Source: Silene conica (Eukaryota > Streptophyta > Magnoliopsida > Caryophyllales > Caryophyllaceae). Taken from it: 64,000 nt of DNA. Of the stretch, positions 25,530 to 38,123 are shown in pieces; position 1 is the stretch's first letter; every line of letters begins with the position of its first letter. Below the pieces are notes generated by a model, which worked only from the letters and a program-made list of their open reading frames with translations, searched no databases and was not told the origin of the DNA. The stretch is taken from the NCBI GenBank assembly GCA_029255685.2, contig CM055312.2, positions 10,440,649 to 10,504,648 on the forward strand. The letters run 5' to 3'. The position numbers and the translations under genes were made by a program.

Positions 25530-26094
25530 GTTTTAAACCCGTGCAAAATTGCACGGGTATATTTTCAGAAAAAATGTGGTGGATAATTAATATTATCGAA
25601 TAGTGTCAATAATACGTGAATATTTTGCATTCAATTTCTATTGTATTGATAATACGTTAAAATGCATCATCGGAACCGTGTTTATGATCATCGTATAATG
25701 ATTAATATTTAAAAATGATATAATGATTAATATTTAACGTCGATATAATTTTGTTTTATATCTAACGTCTACGCTAATAATTTCGAATAATATGATTTAT
25801 CGTATTATAATGACTAATAATTTCGAATAATATGATTATCGTATAGTTAGGGTTTATTTTTACCGTTTTGTCTATGATTTGATTTCGCAAAATATTAATT
25901 TGTATACTTTTATTGGTTGTTATATTAATATTAAGTTATTTTATTGTTTTTTAATTTAGTATGTTGCTCTTTTTTTATTGCAAAAAATGCAGGGTATATT
26001 GAACGGGTATAATTTTAAGAACATCGATTTAATATATCGATATATTGTTTATTGTAATTATTTTACGTTCTTATTGTTTACGAAATTATACCAC

Positions 26095-26470
26095 CACTAC
26101 AAAAAAATACTGCCCTTGCGACGGATTATTTGCGACGGATAGTAATTCCGTCGCAAATAGGGTTTTGGGACGGACTTTGCGACGGAATTCTTCTTTGCGA
26201 CGGACCTAAATTTCCCAGACCCGCGAAGTGAAAGTCAAATGGCGGGAAAGTTTGCGACGGAAAGTCCGTCGCAAATATTGACTTTTGGTCAAAGTCAGTC
26301 CGTCGCAAAATAAGGTCAATCCGTCGCAAAAAGTTTGCGACGGAAAATTCCGTCGCAAAATAACTTTTTGCGACAAAAATAAGGGACAGACACAGTCCGT
26401 CGCAATTCTGTCGCAAAATCATCATTTGCGACGGACCATTCCGTCGCAAAGAGCGTATTGCTTTGTAGTG
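26095..26470. mobile_element. CACTA-type MITE with internal GCGACGGA palindromes
   Basis: The ends are CACTACAAAAAAATAC and GCTTTGTAGTG, i.e. inverted CACTACAA. The 3-bp duplication CAC lies on both sides (26092-26094 and 26471-26473). CACTA ends and 3-bp duplications define the CACTA/EnSpm group. The 376-bp interior is built of repeated TTTGCGACGG and CCGTCGCAAA in both orientations and can fold extensively. It lies inside the minus-strand Helitron. Confidence 0.85.
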
Positions 26471-26858
26471 CACAAATGTTACGTAATATTTCTAAAAATA
26501 TGATCACGCATTTAGTTCTAAAATAAGGCAGTTATCTCGTAGGAAATTCATCAAAGAAATTGCGGGTCCCACCTGAGAGATTTAAAAAAAAAAAAAAAAA
26601 AATGTGCTGATGATGTGGCTCAACCAGGGCTTCTTAAATGTTTCTGTAATTATATAGATAAGATTTTTTGAGTTATATTGAAAATAATTCGAGCGCCTTT
26701 ATAAAAAAAATGAACTCAAAATATTATATTGATACATATAAACTCAATAAAAATTTAATTTTAACAGTTACAAAATTAAAAATGTAAGTCAAAATTTTTA
26801 AATGTTAATTTAAAAAAGTGCATATAAACTCAATTAGATTTATATTAGAGATACGATA

Positions 26859-28953
26859 TCTATATAATAGTATAAAAGAAGAACCACTATCCACGTGGCA
26901 ATCTCACGTTTAATGTTTTCCCGCCAACATTTTCAAGCAGTTATTTAAGGAAAATACAATATACTTTATTATGGTAATTATTAAGAGAATCAAATCAATA
27001 AAGAAGATAAGTGAATGAAGTCCACCATAAATCATTACACAAAGAATTGTACACAATATTATTGACATAAATATTGCATTAACTTTACAAAAATATATCA
27101 TACCTCATAAGTCGATTGAATTTTAGCATTTATTTTTTTAATAATAACCTTCCACTAATTTAAATCACAAATAGCAATATCTTTATTCTTACTATGCACC
27201 ACGTAATTTGTTTTCATTTTCATTTGCGACAAAGTTACCGTTTAAAAGTCATTTTTAAAAAAGTAATAGTAGCACTATACTGACTCCTTTTTTATGTGAG
27301 GTTATTTATTCTTAAATTGAACTTTTGAGTTTAAGTTTTGCTAAAATATTGTTGAAACATTATTGAACAATAAGAAATTCCTAACAAAACATTTTTATGA
27401 GTAAACATATTATAGTGTTTATATTTGGAAATATTAAAAAGAGACCGGTAATTGTCTTTAAATATAAAAATTAATAATGACATATTTTTTTCGATTTCGA
27501 ACATTTTTTGACATTTTGGCAAAAAAAACAAGGGAAGAGGAGAGAGACCATTATTTGATGACAAGTTAATCAAATAAAGTGTGTATGTCCTGTAGGATTA
27601 AATTGTTCGTCAAAAGATGGTCAAAATAAGAATTTAAACAATTGACCGAGACACCCAAATATGGAACAATACAAGTTCTTATTTAAGAAGGAAATATCCG
27701 TCTTAAACTTAAGAAGGAAGCATCTGTCTTAAACTTAAGACGGACCAAATAATGACTCATTTGCATAGATAGGACAAACTTCTTGCTCTTCCCTGGACCT
27801 TTTCATTTTGTCTTATTAATAAAAGTTGATATTATTTGACCCGTCTTAACTTAAGACGAATATATCCGTTTTAAGGAAAACTTATTGAAAGAATAAATAA
27901 ACAAATGACCGAGATGGAGAGAGTATATAAGAAGAAACAGAGTATCGGGTATATCATTGTAAACCGCTTTCACTTATTTTTTTTATTTTTTTTAAGAACC
28001 GGGTGTCCGCTAAGAAACTACACGTGCCTTCTTATTAAGAGTAACAATTCTAATTTATTAACACGTATTCTTAAGCCAATTGCAGCCCACTGAGACTTAT
28101 GAATTATTCAATCGTGTGTTTAAATAGCTAAGCAAATACATTTTGACAATTTTAAAAAGGGAGATTTTTCTTTCGGAATACTCTCATTAATCTTTATGCT
28201 TTTCAAGTGTAATCATTATCTGCATTTTTAGCTACTCTTTCAATAATTTATCAAATTTGTATACAATTTGTATGTTTTTAGAGATTTTTCTTAATGGTTA
28301 TTACTGATTGAGGATGGAAATTTTGTAAATATTAGTCTTGAAAAGAGGCAAACACCAATATGGTTGCAAGACAATATAAAGTACATAATACTTTGCGATT
28401 GTTTTGTCATTAAAGTATCTACAGACCAAAATATAAAATTATTTTATTATTTAATTCCCTGAGATCATTGTAATTGGCTAACGAAAGTCTAACAGTCAAA
28501 ATTGATGACATTGTTAACATATAAGACATATATTGATAATAAAAATAATGGAGTATGCTTTCACAAAATACCGTGAGGTATAATAACTTCAAAAGTGGAA
28601 AAACATATTATATTCACTTAACTACCCCTTTGTATTTTAATAGTTTTCTTTCACTTTTCAAGCAGGAAGAAAGTTGAGAAGTATGGAGAAAATATAAAGA
28701 TATTATATTAATCATCGCAATGACTAGAGTAAATCATGTGCTCGAGATGAATGTATATTAAGGACTTATAATTGTTAATTGTATTCCATATTTGACATTT
28801 TATTTAGGTTGATTTTTTTGTGAAAATATCGATGACTTATTATTTAAATTGTAAATTTAAACTATCATAATGACATACAATATTATTTTTAAAAGTTTAA
28901 TTATACATGTTATTTACACATTCCCGTGCATTTTTGCACGGGTACTAAGCTAG
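26859..28953 (+). mobile_element. Helitron, about 2.1 kb, non-autonomous
   Basis: The 5' end TCTATATAATAGTATAAAAG begins at 26859, after an A. The 3' end has hairpin CCCGTGCATTTTTGCACGGG (28923-28942), then TACTAAG and CTAG (28950-28953) followed by T. The interior is AT-rich; I see no Rep/helicase domain and no captured gene. Confidence 0.82.
27668..27925. repeat. foldback MITE with Stowaway-like right edge
   Basis: The arms TTCTTATTTAAGAAGGAAAT...CCGTCTTAAACTTAAG (from about 27675) and, inverted, the right arm near 27840-27890 (GACCCGTCTTAACTTAAGACG...TTTTAAGGAAAACTTA) form a hairpin-type MITE. The flanking AATGACCGAGATGGAGAGAGTA (ending about 27925) resembles a Stowaway terminus. It is nested in the Helitron. 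Confidence 0.45.
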
Positions 28954-29235
28954 TTCATATATATTCTAATATATAGTACTCCTACTTGTGATTATCAGTT
29001 GACAGCAGGCATCGTAACTAGAAAAATCTCCTAAATACTCCATATATAAATATGATAGTCAGCAAATTACAAACCATGTACTTAGGAATAGAATAGCTAA
29101 GGGAAATTTATTAGGAATATAACCTAGCAATAATCAATTAATCCTCATGTAACAAAGTATTTACGATACAAAATGGTATCATTGATTGTGTATTGATAAA
29201 TGGCGAATCTAGGATATATAAAATGGGGGTGATTA

Positions 29236-29550
29236 CACTATAAAAAAGAGTATTGTTGCGACATATGCAAATGGCGTTGGCCACGTTGCAAATTATTGTT
29301 TGCGACGAAATTTGCAACGAAATTGTTTTTTGCAATGAAATTTGGGATAGAGGGTAATTTTCCAATCCCGCGAACAAAAAGTCAAATGGCGGGATTTCCG
29401 TCGCAAAGAAGGACGCTACGGAATATCCGTTGCATCTGAAATTGGCGGAATTTTTTTTGGACCACCAGGTTATGTTAACCTTTGCGACGGATTTTCCGTC
29501 GCAAAAATTAACCCTGGTCAAGGTCAAGTTCCGTCAACGTTTGCGACGAT
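29236..29550. repeat. fragment of the GCGACGGA CACTA MITE family
   Basis: The left end CACTATAAAAAAGAGTATTG is followed by repeated TTTGCGACGGA and TCCGTCGCAAA units, as in 26095-26470, but more diverged. No right terminus is found. The frames crossing it on the minus strand are shadows. Confidence 0.6.
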
Positions 29551-30117
29551 CCTTTCTTAGAACATTTTGGTTTGATCCCGGGTTGCTATGATGGTGAGAG
29601 ATTGTTTCTATCTCTGAGCCACTAAACTTTAATGCAATATGAACATAAAGATAAATATGTACTCCCTCCATTTTTATCCATTTGATACATAAGGATTTTG
29701 CACAAGAATTAAGGCAACATTAAACAAGTATAAAAGGTACACCAAGTTGTAGAAAAACTGCTTTATTAGGGGCTTTATCTAGCCTGTTTAGATGTTAATC
29801 AACCTTGATTAAATAGTGTCCAGATTTACTATTCAAGTAATTAAAATACTTTCCCACCGTTTTTCAACTGTTCAAAAACACCTCATTAACTACTACATTT
29901 TCCACCTTACTTCCCTCCTAAAAACATCTTTTCCTATAGTTGTCCACCCTACATTACATTTTCCCAGCCACTTTATAAACCACAATCCATATCATAAATT
30001 ACATTGTCCTCATAAATTACAATTTTCATTTCAGAAATTACAGTACATTCTCCAAAAACACCACATAAATTACAAATTTCATTCCATAAATTACAGTCTT
30101 TAAAAACAGAAGATAAG

Positions 30118-30693
30118 ATGACTTTCACATGCGTGACGGAGCAGAAACGACAGGAAATTGCAGTGTTCCTTCTAAGTAAGTCGAAGAATGGGCAGCTAAC
30201 TCGCAGAATGTTGAAGGAAGCGGTGGAAACGTTTGGTCTAAACCGACAAGTGATAGGTAGAATCTGGAAATTAACAAAGAAACCCAGAAATATTGGTGAA
30301 GGGTTAGATGTTAAAAGTGGTCAAATCGGAAACACAAACAAAAAACGTGTACTACCTGATCTCGAGTTTATTAAATCGCTTGAATGGGAAAAGCGCGATA
30401 CGATGGAAAGAGTGGCAGAGAATACCGGAGTTTCAGTGGGCACGGTTCACAAATGGGTAACTCAAGGGTTACTCAAGCCCCACTCAAGCCCATTACATCC
30501 TCAACTCAAAGACGCGACGAAAGTAAAACGATTGAAGCACGCACTGATGTACTTACAAGTGGAGCAGGCTATTCAAGATTTTCTGGATCTAAATGCAATT
30601 CCAGAAACAAAAATCAAGTTTGCAGAGATGAGAAATGTCATCCACATTGATGAAAAATGGTTTTTCATCCAATACGACGGTCATAAGTTTTAG
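30118..30693 (+). pseudogene. mariner-like transposase, N-terminal part
   Basis: 191 residues. The N-terminal part (TEQKRQEIAVFLLSKSKNGQ to about 120) is the helix-turn-helix DNA-binding region of plant mariner transposases, with a second HTH-like stretch at ENTGVSVGTVHKWVTQG (101-117). The first catalytic aspartate is D178 in HIDEKWF. An in-frame TAG at 30691-30693 follows KF. The same frame then reads VVDGEELPYRSC up to the LTR element's insertion point at 30730. The transposase cuts and pastes the element at TA sites. The internal stop plus the large insertion make this copy inactive. Confidence 0.85.
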
Positions 30694-30730
30694 GTAGTCG
30701 ATGGGGAAGAGTTACCATATAGAAGCTGTC

Positions 30731-32943
30731 TGTAATACTCCGTATTTTATTATATTTTATTTTATCGCTTAATAATTATTTGGACGTGTTAATAGTATAT
30801 GAACGTTCGTATTCGATAATTAATTTATCGAATAAACGTGGTATTAAGTGTGTAAACTGTTATACCTCGAAAATATTATTATGATATTTATTCTCATATT
30901 TGTTGTGACGATAGTATTTAAACGGTTTTGGTATTCGATAAATAAATTATCGAATTGTATCGTTACGTGTCGCGAGTGGGGTTCGATCTTGAAACTTTGG
31001 TTCGTTTTTGGGCCTTGAATTTTTGTACACATCACACGTACCCCCTAGCCCACCAATTTATAATAAGATACGCTCAAAATGACCATACACACTTTTGCTT
31101 AGACCGTCATTCAAGGAGGCTTTCTACCCTAATTCGACAGCAACCTTACACACACAACACCTCGGTCCTGCAGCCGCCACTACAGAGGAGGGAAAGGAGG
31201 CTCGTACGGCCTGCTTAGACCAGTATAGGGCCCTTCGTTTTAGTCGTGGTTCAGGTACGTTCGTCTTTGGTTGTAGTGTTTGTGTGTGGTATCGTGTTTA
31301 GGATTTGAAGGGTAGTGGGTCGTTTTCTCAGTCAATACTATCATCGTTTATTAGTGGTAGTCAGAGTGGTAGTAGGGTGGTTGTCATGGTGGTGTTCAGG
31401 CGGTGGAGTCAGCCTAGAGGAGGCGATGTTTTCCTATGTGTCACGGTGGGGTTGTTAGGTGTGTACAAGGGTGTTGGGGGTGGTATCACCGTCGACTCGG
31501 GAGGTCGACACGGTGGTACCACCATTACTTAAAGGTCTGTCGTCAGGAGTGGTTGTAGCGGTGGTTTCAGGTGGTGTCGGGGTTGGTAGTAGTGTCGACA
31601 GACGGGCTTGGTGTAGACGGGTTTGGGGTGGTTGAGTGAGGAACCAGGCCTGGTTGGGGGCCCTGGTTCACCTCATCGGTGGTAGTCGAAGGGGCGGTTG
31701 TTGTCGGGGTCGGGGTAGGTGTTTGTGGGTACTTGGTATAGTGGCTGCCGATGCTAGTAGTGGGTCGTTACACGGTGGTGCGAGAGGCTGTTCGCGGGCT
31801 TGGTGTCTCGGGGCAGGGGCGGTTAAAACAAAGTTGTTTGTGTTTTATTTTGTCAACATGTATTTTATTATTATTATTATTATAATATTTACGTTATTAC
31901 TACTACTATTATATTATTAATGTTATTATTATATTATTAATATAGTACATGTGGTAGCAAAAGTATTAATGTGTTATTTTTGTATCAATTGAGTTTCTAT
32001 TTCGGGAAAGTTTCCATTTTTGGAAACTTTCCACTTATAGAGGTTACTATTTATAGAAAGTATACGTTGACTTATGGGGGTTCGGGAAGTTTATTGATTC
32101 GTTATAAATACGTGTTTAGGTAACAGTTTCCGCGTGGAACACTTCTAGCGAGCTTTGGACTTATCTTCATATCTGTTATTCGAGGTAGGGGAATACCGTA
32201 TGCCTGTTGATGAGTTATTTGATCATTAATCGTTGTTAACAATGTTCATCTTATTATATTGAATGAATGATATATTGCTTTATTTGATTGAATAATTCTG
32301 TGACACGATACGATGTGACGAATAATGGGTCTTGTGATATGGAGCGGAGTAAATTGGGTCTTGTGACTGGTGTGGAGTATATTGGGTCTTGTGACTGGTG
32401 TGGAGTATATTGGGTCTTGTGATTGGTGTGGAGGTAATGGGTCTTGTGATCGGTGCGGAGTTTATTTGGCGTTGGATCGGTGCGGAGTTTATTTGGCGTT
32501 GGATCGGTGCGGAGTTTATTTGGCGTTGGATCGGTGCGGAGAAGGGATGATTGATCCCAATATATATATAATAGTGTTTGTTTATTTATTTCCCCTCTAC
32601 TCAACCTCGTGGTTGACTCTGTGTATTCGTGATCACCTGTGATGAACCAAATTATTAGGGAGCAGATTGACAGGTGGCTGAGACTATGGGAAGCTATGGG
32701 AGGAGAGAGCTTGGATCCGGACCAGACTAGAGTCTAGATCACCATAGTCAGTTTAGCATGAGTTGTACTTCATTTTATAAGTCAGGTTGATACAGTTGTA
32801 AGAACATGTTTTGGAGTTTAACTTTTAATTAAAGTACTGTTTATCTTTCCTTTGTATCTACTGCCTCGGGAAACCGGGATGGTAACTCCCTTAATTATCT
32901 GAGGTGTCCTAGTACAGGCCCTTAAATAAATGGGGGTGTTACA
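30731..32943 (+). repeat. 5' LTR of the LARD
   Basis: 2213 bp. It carries a (TTA)n tract near 31865 and three copies of a 26-bp unit containing TTGGCGTTGGATCGGTGCGG (about 32467-32545); the 3' LTR has two copies of that unit and a longer (TTA)n. The frames inside the LTR are not genes. Confidence 0.9.
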
Positions 32944-35900
32944 AAGTGGTATCAGAGCGAACGATCCTCAGGCCTAACCTAATGAACCCAATGAACGTAG
33001 GAAGAGTCTAATAAAATGAACCCCGAGATGAAACTGATAGGAGCCCCAAAAAGGAACGGGATGAGTTAGGGGCCCCCTCACACCAAACCATGGGCCCTTT
33101 CGGTTCTGTCTCGGGAACCCAATGAGAGTAATTGAAGAGTGGAGTAGACTATAACCTGACCTAGCTATGTTGTACTAACATTCTTGCAGGAGAAGAATGA
33201 GGTAAGTAATATGTGAGTTATGATTGATGATGTACGTTGGAAGGATATGTGTGATATGAAATGTGGATCGATATGGATGATTGAATTGAATTTTTCAGAG
33301 TTTGGAGGTGTATTTGTTGAGCAATAGTTAAGGGTGATGTGATCGTATGATTTTGGTATTTTGAAATGTTCATACGATTATCTGGTATGTAAATGACTAT
33401 CGTTATTATACGATATTGACGTTTAACTCCTTGTAAGGATGAGTAATTCTGTTGATCTTATCATATGTTATGGTAACCTATGTCTAGTGATATGCGGAAT
33501 GTGTTGCCCTAAGCCATGAATGTATATAGTTATGTGCTGCATATATCGTATTTAAAATTTTATGCCTATTATACGCATTTAAATTCGTTATGAAGTTAGT
33601 AATCAATAAGGGACCTCATAGTAGTTCCTAAGTTATATTTCCGTACTTGGATAAGTTGTGATTGTGCGATAATAGAAACTAATTTATTTAGATACAAATG
33701 TATAACAATCAAGTTATTTAGTTGATCCTACTTTCAGTTTCGAAATCTTTACCGTGTTCCAGATAACGAGTATCGTTATAATGAGAAATGAATGTTAATA
33801 TGGTACAAAGTGATGTCTATGCTCCAACTTATATGTCAACGTGTTTTGGAAGAAGGATGGTTGAGTTCCGAGGTAGCAATGTGAAGTTGTAAAAGAACCA
33901 AATTGTTTTTATAAGTTTCCTGGATGTTACCTTGTTTGTACGGGTTGCCATCTTAAATGTGTTCCGTATATGTATATGGAAATTTTATGTATGACAACCT
34001 TCTAAGTTAGCTTCCCAATGTCTTTGGTTTCATGTTAATCCAAGTTATATTTTGAGAGAAATAAATCTTTTGTTGACAATGGTCAGATTGTTACTGCACA
34101 GTTCCGTTCTGACCCATGTTTTTGTAAAGGAAATCCTTTAAAACGTGATTATTGTTTATGCATAATTCCAACTCCACTGTTTAGAATATTCTTTCACTTT
34201 TCAAAATGATAAGTCATGTAAAACTTTATCGAGTCGTTATTTAATTGTGATTTTTGCAAGGTGCCCAATTTTCCGATGAATTGCTGCAAGGTTCCTGTTC
34301 AGACCAATTGAGTTGTAAAAATTGTTATAAATAATCCCCCTTGAGATATGTATTCGATTCTTTTTCCTACGGTTATCTAATTCATTATATTTTCTAAAAA
34401 CTATAGTAGCTCGCAAGATAGCTAAGTGGTTATTTAATTATGATTTTTGTAAGTAGTTGCATAATGTTTAATTGGTGAACTTGTGAGTTATGTAAGTTTC
34501 ATATAAAAGTTTAATCAAATGTGAAGTATGTGATGTGACCACGTGATATCCTGATATGACACTAGTAACATGAATAGTAGGCAGATGATATGAATATGAA
34601 CCTCATATATGATAGGGTAACCTTATTTATTTCGTCAAGTTTAAATATGGAATCGTTTCAATTATGCCGACGCTCTTACTGCCTAGTATTACGATCCCAA
34701 AATAATTATGTGTTGTTCGTATGTGATGTCAAAATCGTGTTTATCAGAGAAGAGTCTTGTCAAGTGGTAGAATGAAATTTAACTGGTAAGCTTATTGGCA
34801 TGATATAGCAATCTAATTGTTATACGTAGTTATGATTATGTTGAACAATGTGATTCTTGTTGATATTCTTTCATATATAAATGGTACATCTTAGTCTAGT
34901 TCTCTGCGACAACAGTCCCTATAAATTCTCCATGTTACTGTTATGCCATAATATGAATTGCATATTGCTATATTTAAAATCTGATCACGATGTATTGAAT
35001 TAATAATTGGTTGACATGTGATTTACGGAAGTACCAGTCTTGTGTATTCGTTTGCTTCTATCGTTAAAATTTTCATAATTCATGAGCTACAAGAACAATG
35101 TTTTAGTAAAGAAGAGTCAGAATGGCTCCGTGTAGTCTTGTTTCGATCTGTAGCTTGTAAAATTGTCTTTTGATTCGTGTTTATAAATTGTCACAAATTA
35201 CCATCTCAATGTCTCGAAAGTTTCAAATGCTTTCAAAGTGATGATTATCCATGATAACGCTTGATGTTTTAATAATTATGATGATTGTTTGCAATATGAC
35301 ATATTCTGTAACTATGTGTTGATGAAATCCTGCACGGAAATTTAATTGTTGCGCATGAGGTAAACCCCTTATTTTGCAAGCCACACATATTGACAGTTTT
35401 ATGATAAATGATGTAATGTGAATGTATAGGAGATGTGCCTAAGTAATTTTAACTTATTGATGTCTAGGAATGTTAAACGGTCTTGTTAGTCTATGTTTGG
35501 TGTGTATCTTGTGTAATATGTCAATGCGCCATGTGTAATTACATTAATAATTTTGCTCTATGACCTTCCTAAAATATGGTTTTGCTTCTAAAATATGATT
35601 ATGAACATGAAACGTTTAAAATTGTCAATTATGAACTATGAGTTTCTTGATTGTTTATGTTGTTGTCAAAATACTAACTTTGCGTTAAAATTTCAAGGGT
35701 ATGTAAGTGTTAGCTACCCTGATTCTGTTTGTACTGCGTAACCCGATTTCTACAGATCCTAATGCTCTTGTTATTGCTCGAGGTTATATGATTACATGAT
35801 ACTTGCTATGGGTCTCTTTTGAGTACTTATTTGAGTTGAATATTAGTAGTTGTCCTTTTATTTTGATAGTTAAAATTTTTTTATTGATAAGATAATTCTT

Positions 35901-36941
35901 TGGTTGTCAGATGGGTAAGCTTTTGGTAATTGATTAGTTTGAGTTATATATAATGATTATGTATTAGATTGGTTGGTATAGCGTACAAGTTCTTGTTTTA
36001 TGAACTGTGGAATTATAAGTATACATACAAGCATGTTAATGAATTTGGTAAAGGTACGTACGTTGACATGTTAATTAGCTGATGGGGTAGAGTTTGAGGG
36101 GATAAAGTTGCTCGTGGGTCAAAAGACCCTGTTTATTTTTTTTTTGTTGAGATTGAGTTTGCAGTTCAGTGTTATATTGAGTTGTTGTATTCTTTGACCT
36201 TGACCCGTGGGTGAGTAGCTTAGCGTTTTATTCTCTAAGTTTTGAGCAGATCCTTTGATGGAATATTTGACAATATTGATATTGAAATTGTGATGAGAAT
36301 TGTTACTGGCATTGGGTCATGAGTTATTAGGCCGTTGTGCCATATTGTGTTTGCGGTCCAGTGTGACCTTGGTTATTGAGTTATATCCGGAGTTTGGAAT
36401 CGATCTAGAAATGGAAGTATTGATTTGCGGTTTTATTCCGCCAGTTCACTCACCCCTTGTGTTTGGTCTTAGATTCGACGATGAGTGCGATACTTGGTTA
36501 CTTGAAGTGAGACTTTATGATATAAAGTAATGAGTAAGACGGAGTAATGAGCTGGGATTTGTATAATGAGGTTACGGGGACGTAGCCGTGTTTTAAGGAG
36601 GATAGGATTGTAAAATCTTTATGATATGGCTAGTTGTTATGATATGACTAGGTAATATGTCGTGATTGCTTGAATATGTGTATACTAGATAACCTTGATT
36701 ACTTCTGTGATGCATTTTATTGTGTTTCATGAAGTATCCTTAATTTTAGTGGTACGTTAAACTTTGGGGACAAAGTTTTCTTAACAAGGGTAGAATGTGA
36801 CATTACGTATTTTAAAAGTACCTTTATTAGTTTCTGATGTTATATGAGGTCACACCTTGTGTTCGTTACGTGTCATGTGACCAGTTTGTTGACCATGGGA
36901 TGGTGAACTTCGGGACGAAGTTCATTTTAAGGAGGAAAGAC
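32944..36941. other. non-coding interior of the LARD
   Basis: 4 kb of T-rich sequence between the primer-binding site and the purine tract. I find no protease, RT, integrase or capsid motif. A second tract-like motif, GGGGACAAAGTTTTC, occurs near 36766. Confidence 0.75.
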
Positions 36942-38073
36942 TGTAATACTCCGTATTTTATTATATTTTATTTTATCGCTTAATAATTATTTGGACGTGT
37001 TAATAGTATATGAACGTTCGTATTCGATAATTAATTTATCGAATAAACGTGGTATTAAGTGTGTAAACTGTTATACCTCGAAAATATTATTATGATATTT
37101 ATTCTCGTATTTGTTGTGACGATAGTATTTAAACGGTTTTGGTATTCGATAAATAAATTATCGAATTGTATCGTTACGTGTCGCGAGTAGGGTTCGATCT
37201 TGAAACTTTGGTTCGTTTTTGGGCCTTGAATTTTTGTACACATCACACGTACCCCCTAGCCCACCAATTTATAATAAGATACGCTCAAAATGACCATACA
37301 CACTTTTGCTTAGACCGTCATTCAAGGAGGCTTTCTACCCTAATTCGACAGCAACCTTACACACACAACACCTCGGTCCTGCAGGCGCCACTACAGAGGA
37401 GGGAAAGGAGGCTCGTACGGCCTGCTTAGACCAGTATAGGGCCCTTCGTTTTAGTCATGGTTCAGGTACGTTCGTCTTTGGTTGTAGTGTTTGTGTGTGG
37501 TATCGTGTTTAGGATTCGAAGGGTAGTGGGTCGTTTTCTCAGTCAATACTATCATCGTTTATTAGTGGTAGTCAGAGTGGTAGTAGGGTGGTTGTCATGG
37601 TGGTGTTCAGGCGGTGGAGTCAGCCTAGAGGAGGCGATGTTTTCCTATGTGTCACGGTGGGGTTGTTAGGTGTGTACAAGGGTGTTGGGGGTGGTATCAC
37701 CGTCGACTCGGGAGGTCGACACGATGGTACCACCATTACTTAAAGGTCTGTCGTCAGGAGTGGTTGTAGCGGTGGTTTCAGGTGGTGTCGGGGTTGGTAG
37801 TAGTGTCGACAGACGGGCTTGGTGTAGACGGGTTTGGGGTGGTTGAGTGAGGAACCAGGCCTGGTTGGGGGCCCTGGTTCACCTCATCGGTGGTAGTCGA
37901 AGGGGCGGTTGTTGTCGGGGTCGGGGTAGGTGTTTGTGGGTACTTGGTATAGTGGTTGCCGATGCTAGTAGTGGGTCGTTACACGGTGGTGCGAGAGGCT
38001 GTTCGCGGGATTGGTGTCTCGGGGCAGGGGCGGTTAAAACAAAGTTGTTTGTGTTTTATTTTGTCAACATGTA

Positions 38074-38123
<50 letters not shown>

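Larger units (their letters stand above)
20429..26658 (-). mobile_element. minus-strand Helitron split by an LTR element and a CACTA MITE
   Basis: Read on the minus strand, the 5' end is TCTATATAATTACAG (26658 downward). The 3' end is hairpin CCCGTGCAAAATTGCACGGG (25538-25557), then TTTAAAAC, with the final CTAG now at 20429-20432. An LTR element lies between the hairpin and the terminal CTAG. The Helitron's own sequence is about 1.1 kb before counting the MITE. It has no coding capacity. The intact counterpart of this end can be seen at 51401-51430. Confidence 0.78.

Noticed and set aside
26126-26507. Frames rich in SQ and CDG across 26.1-26.5 kb
   Set aside because: Translations of the GCGACGGA repeats in a CACTA MITE.
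31095-32642. Several 60-116 residue frames, repeated at 37.2-38.9 kb
   Set aside because: They lie in the two LTR copies of the LARD and show no protein family.
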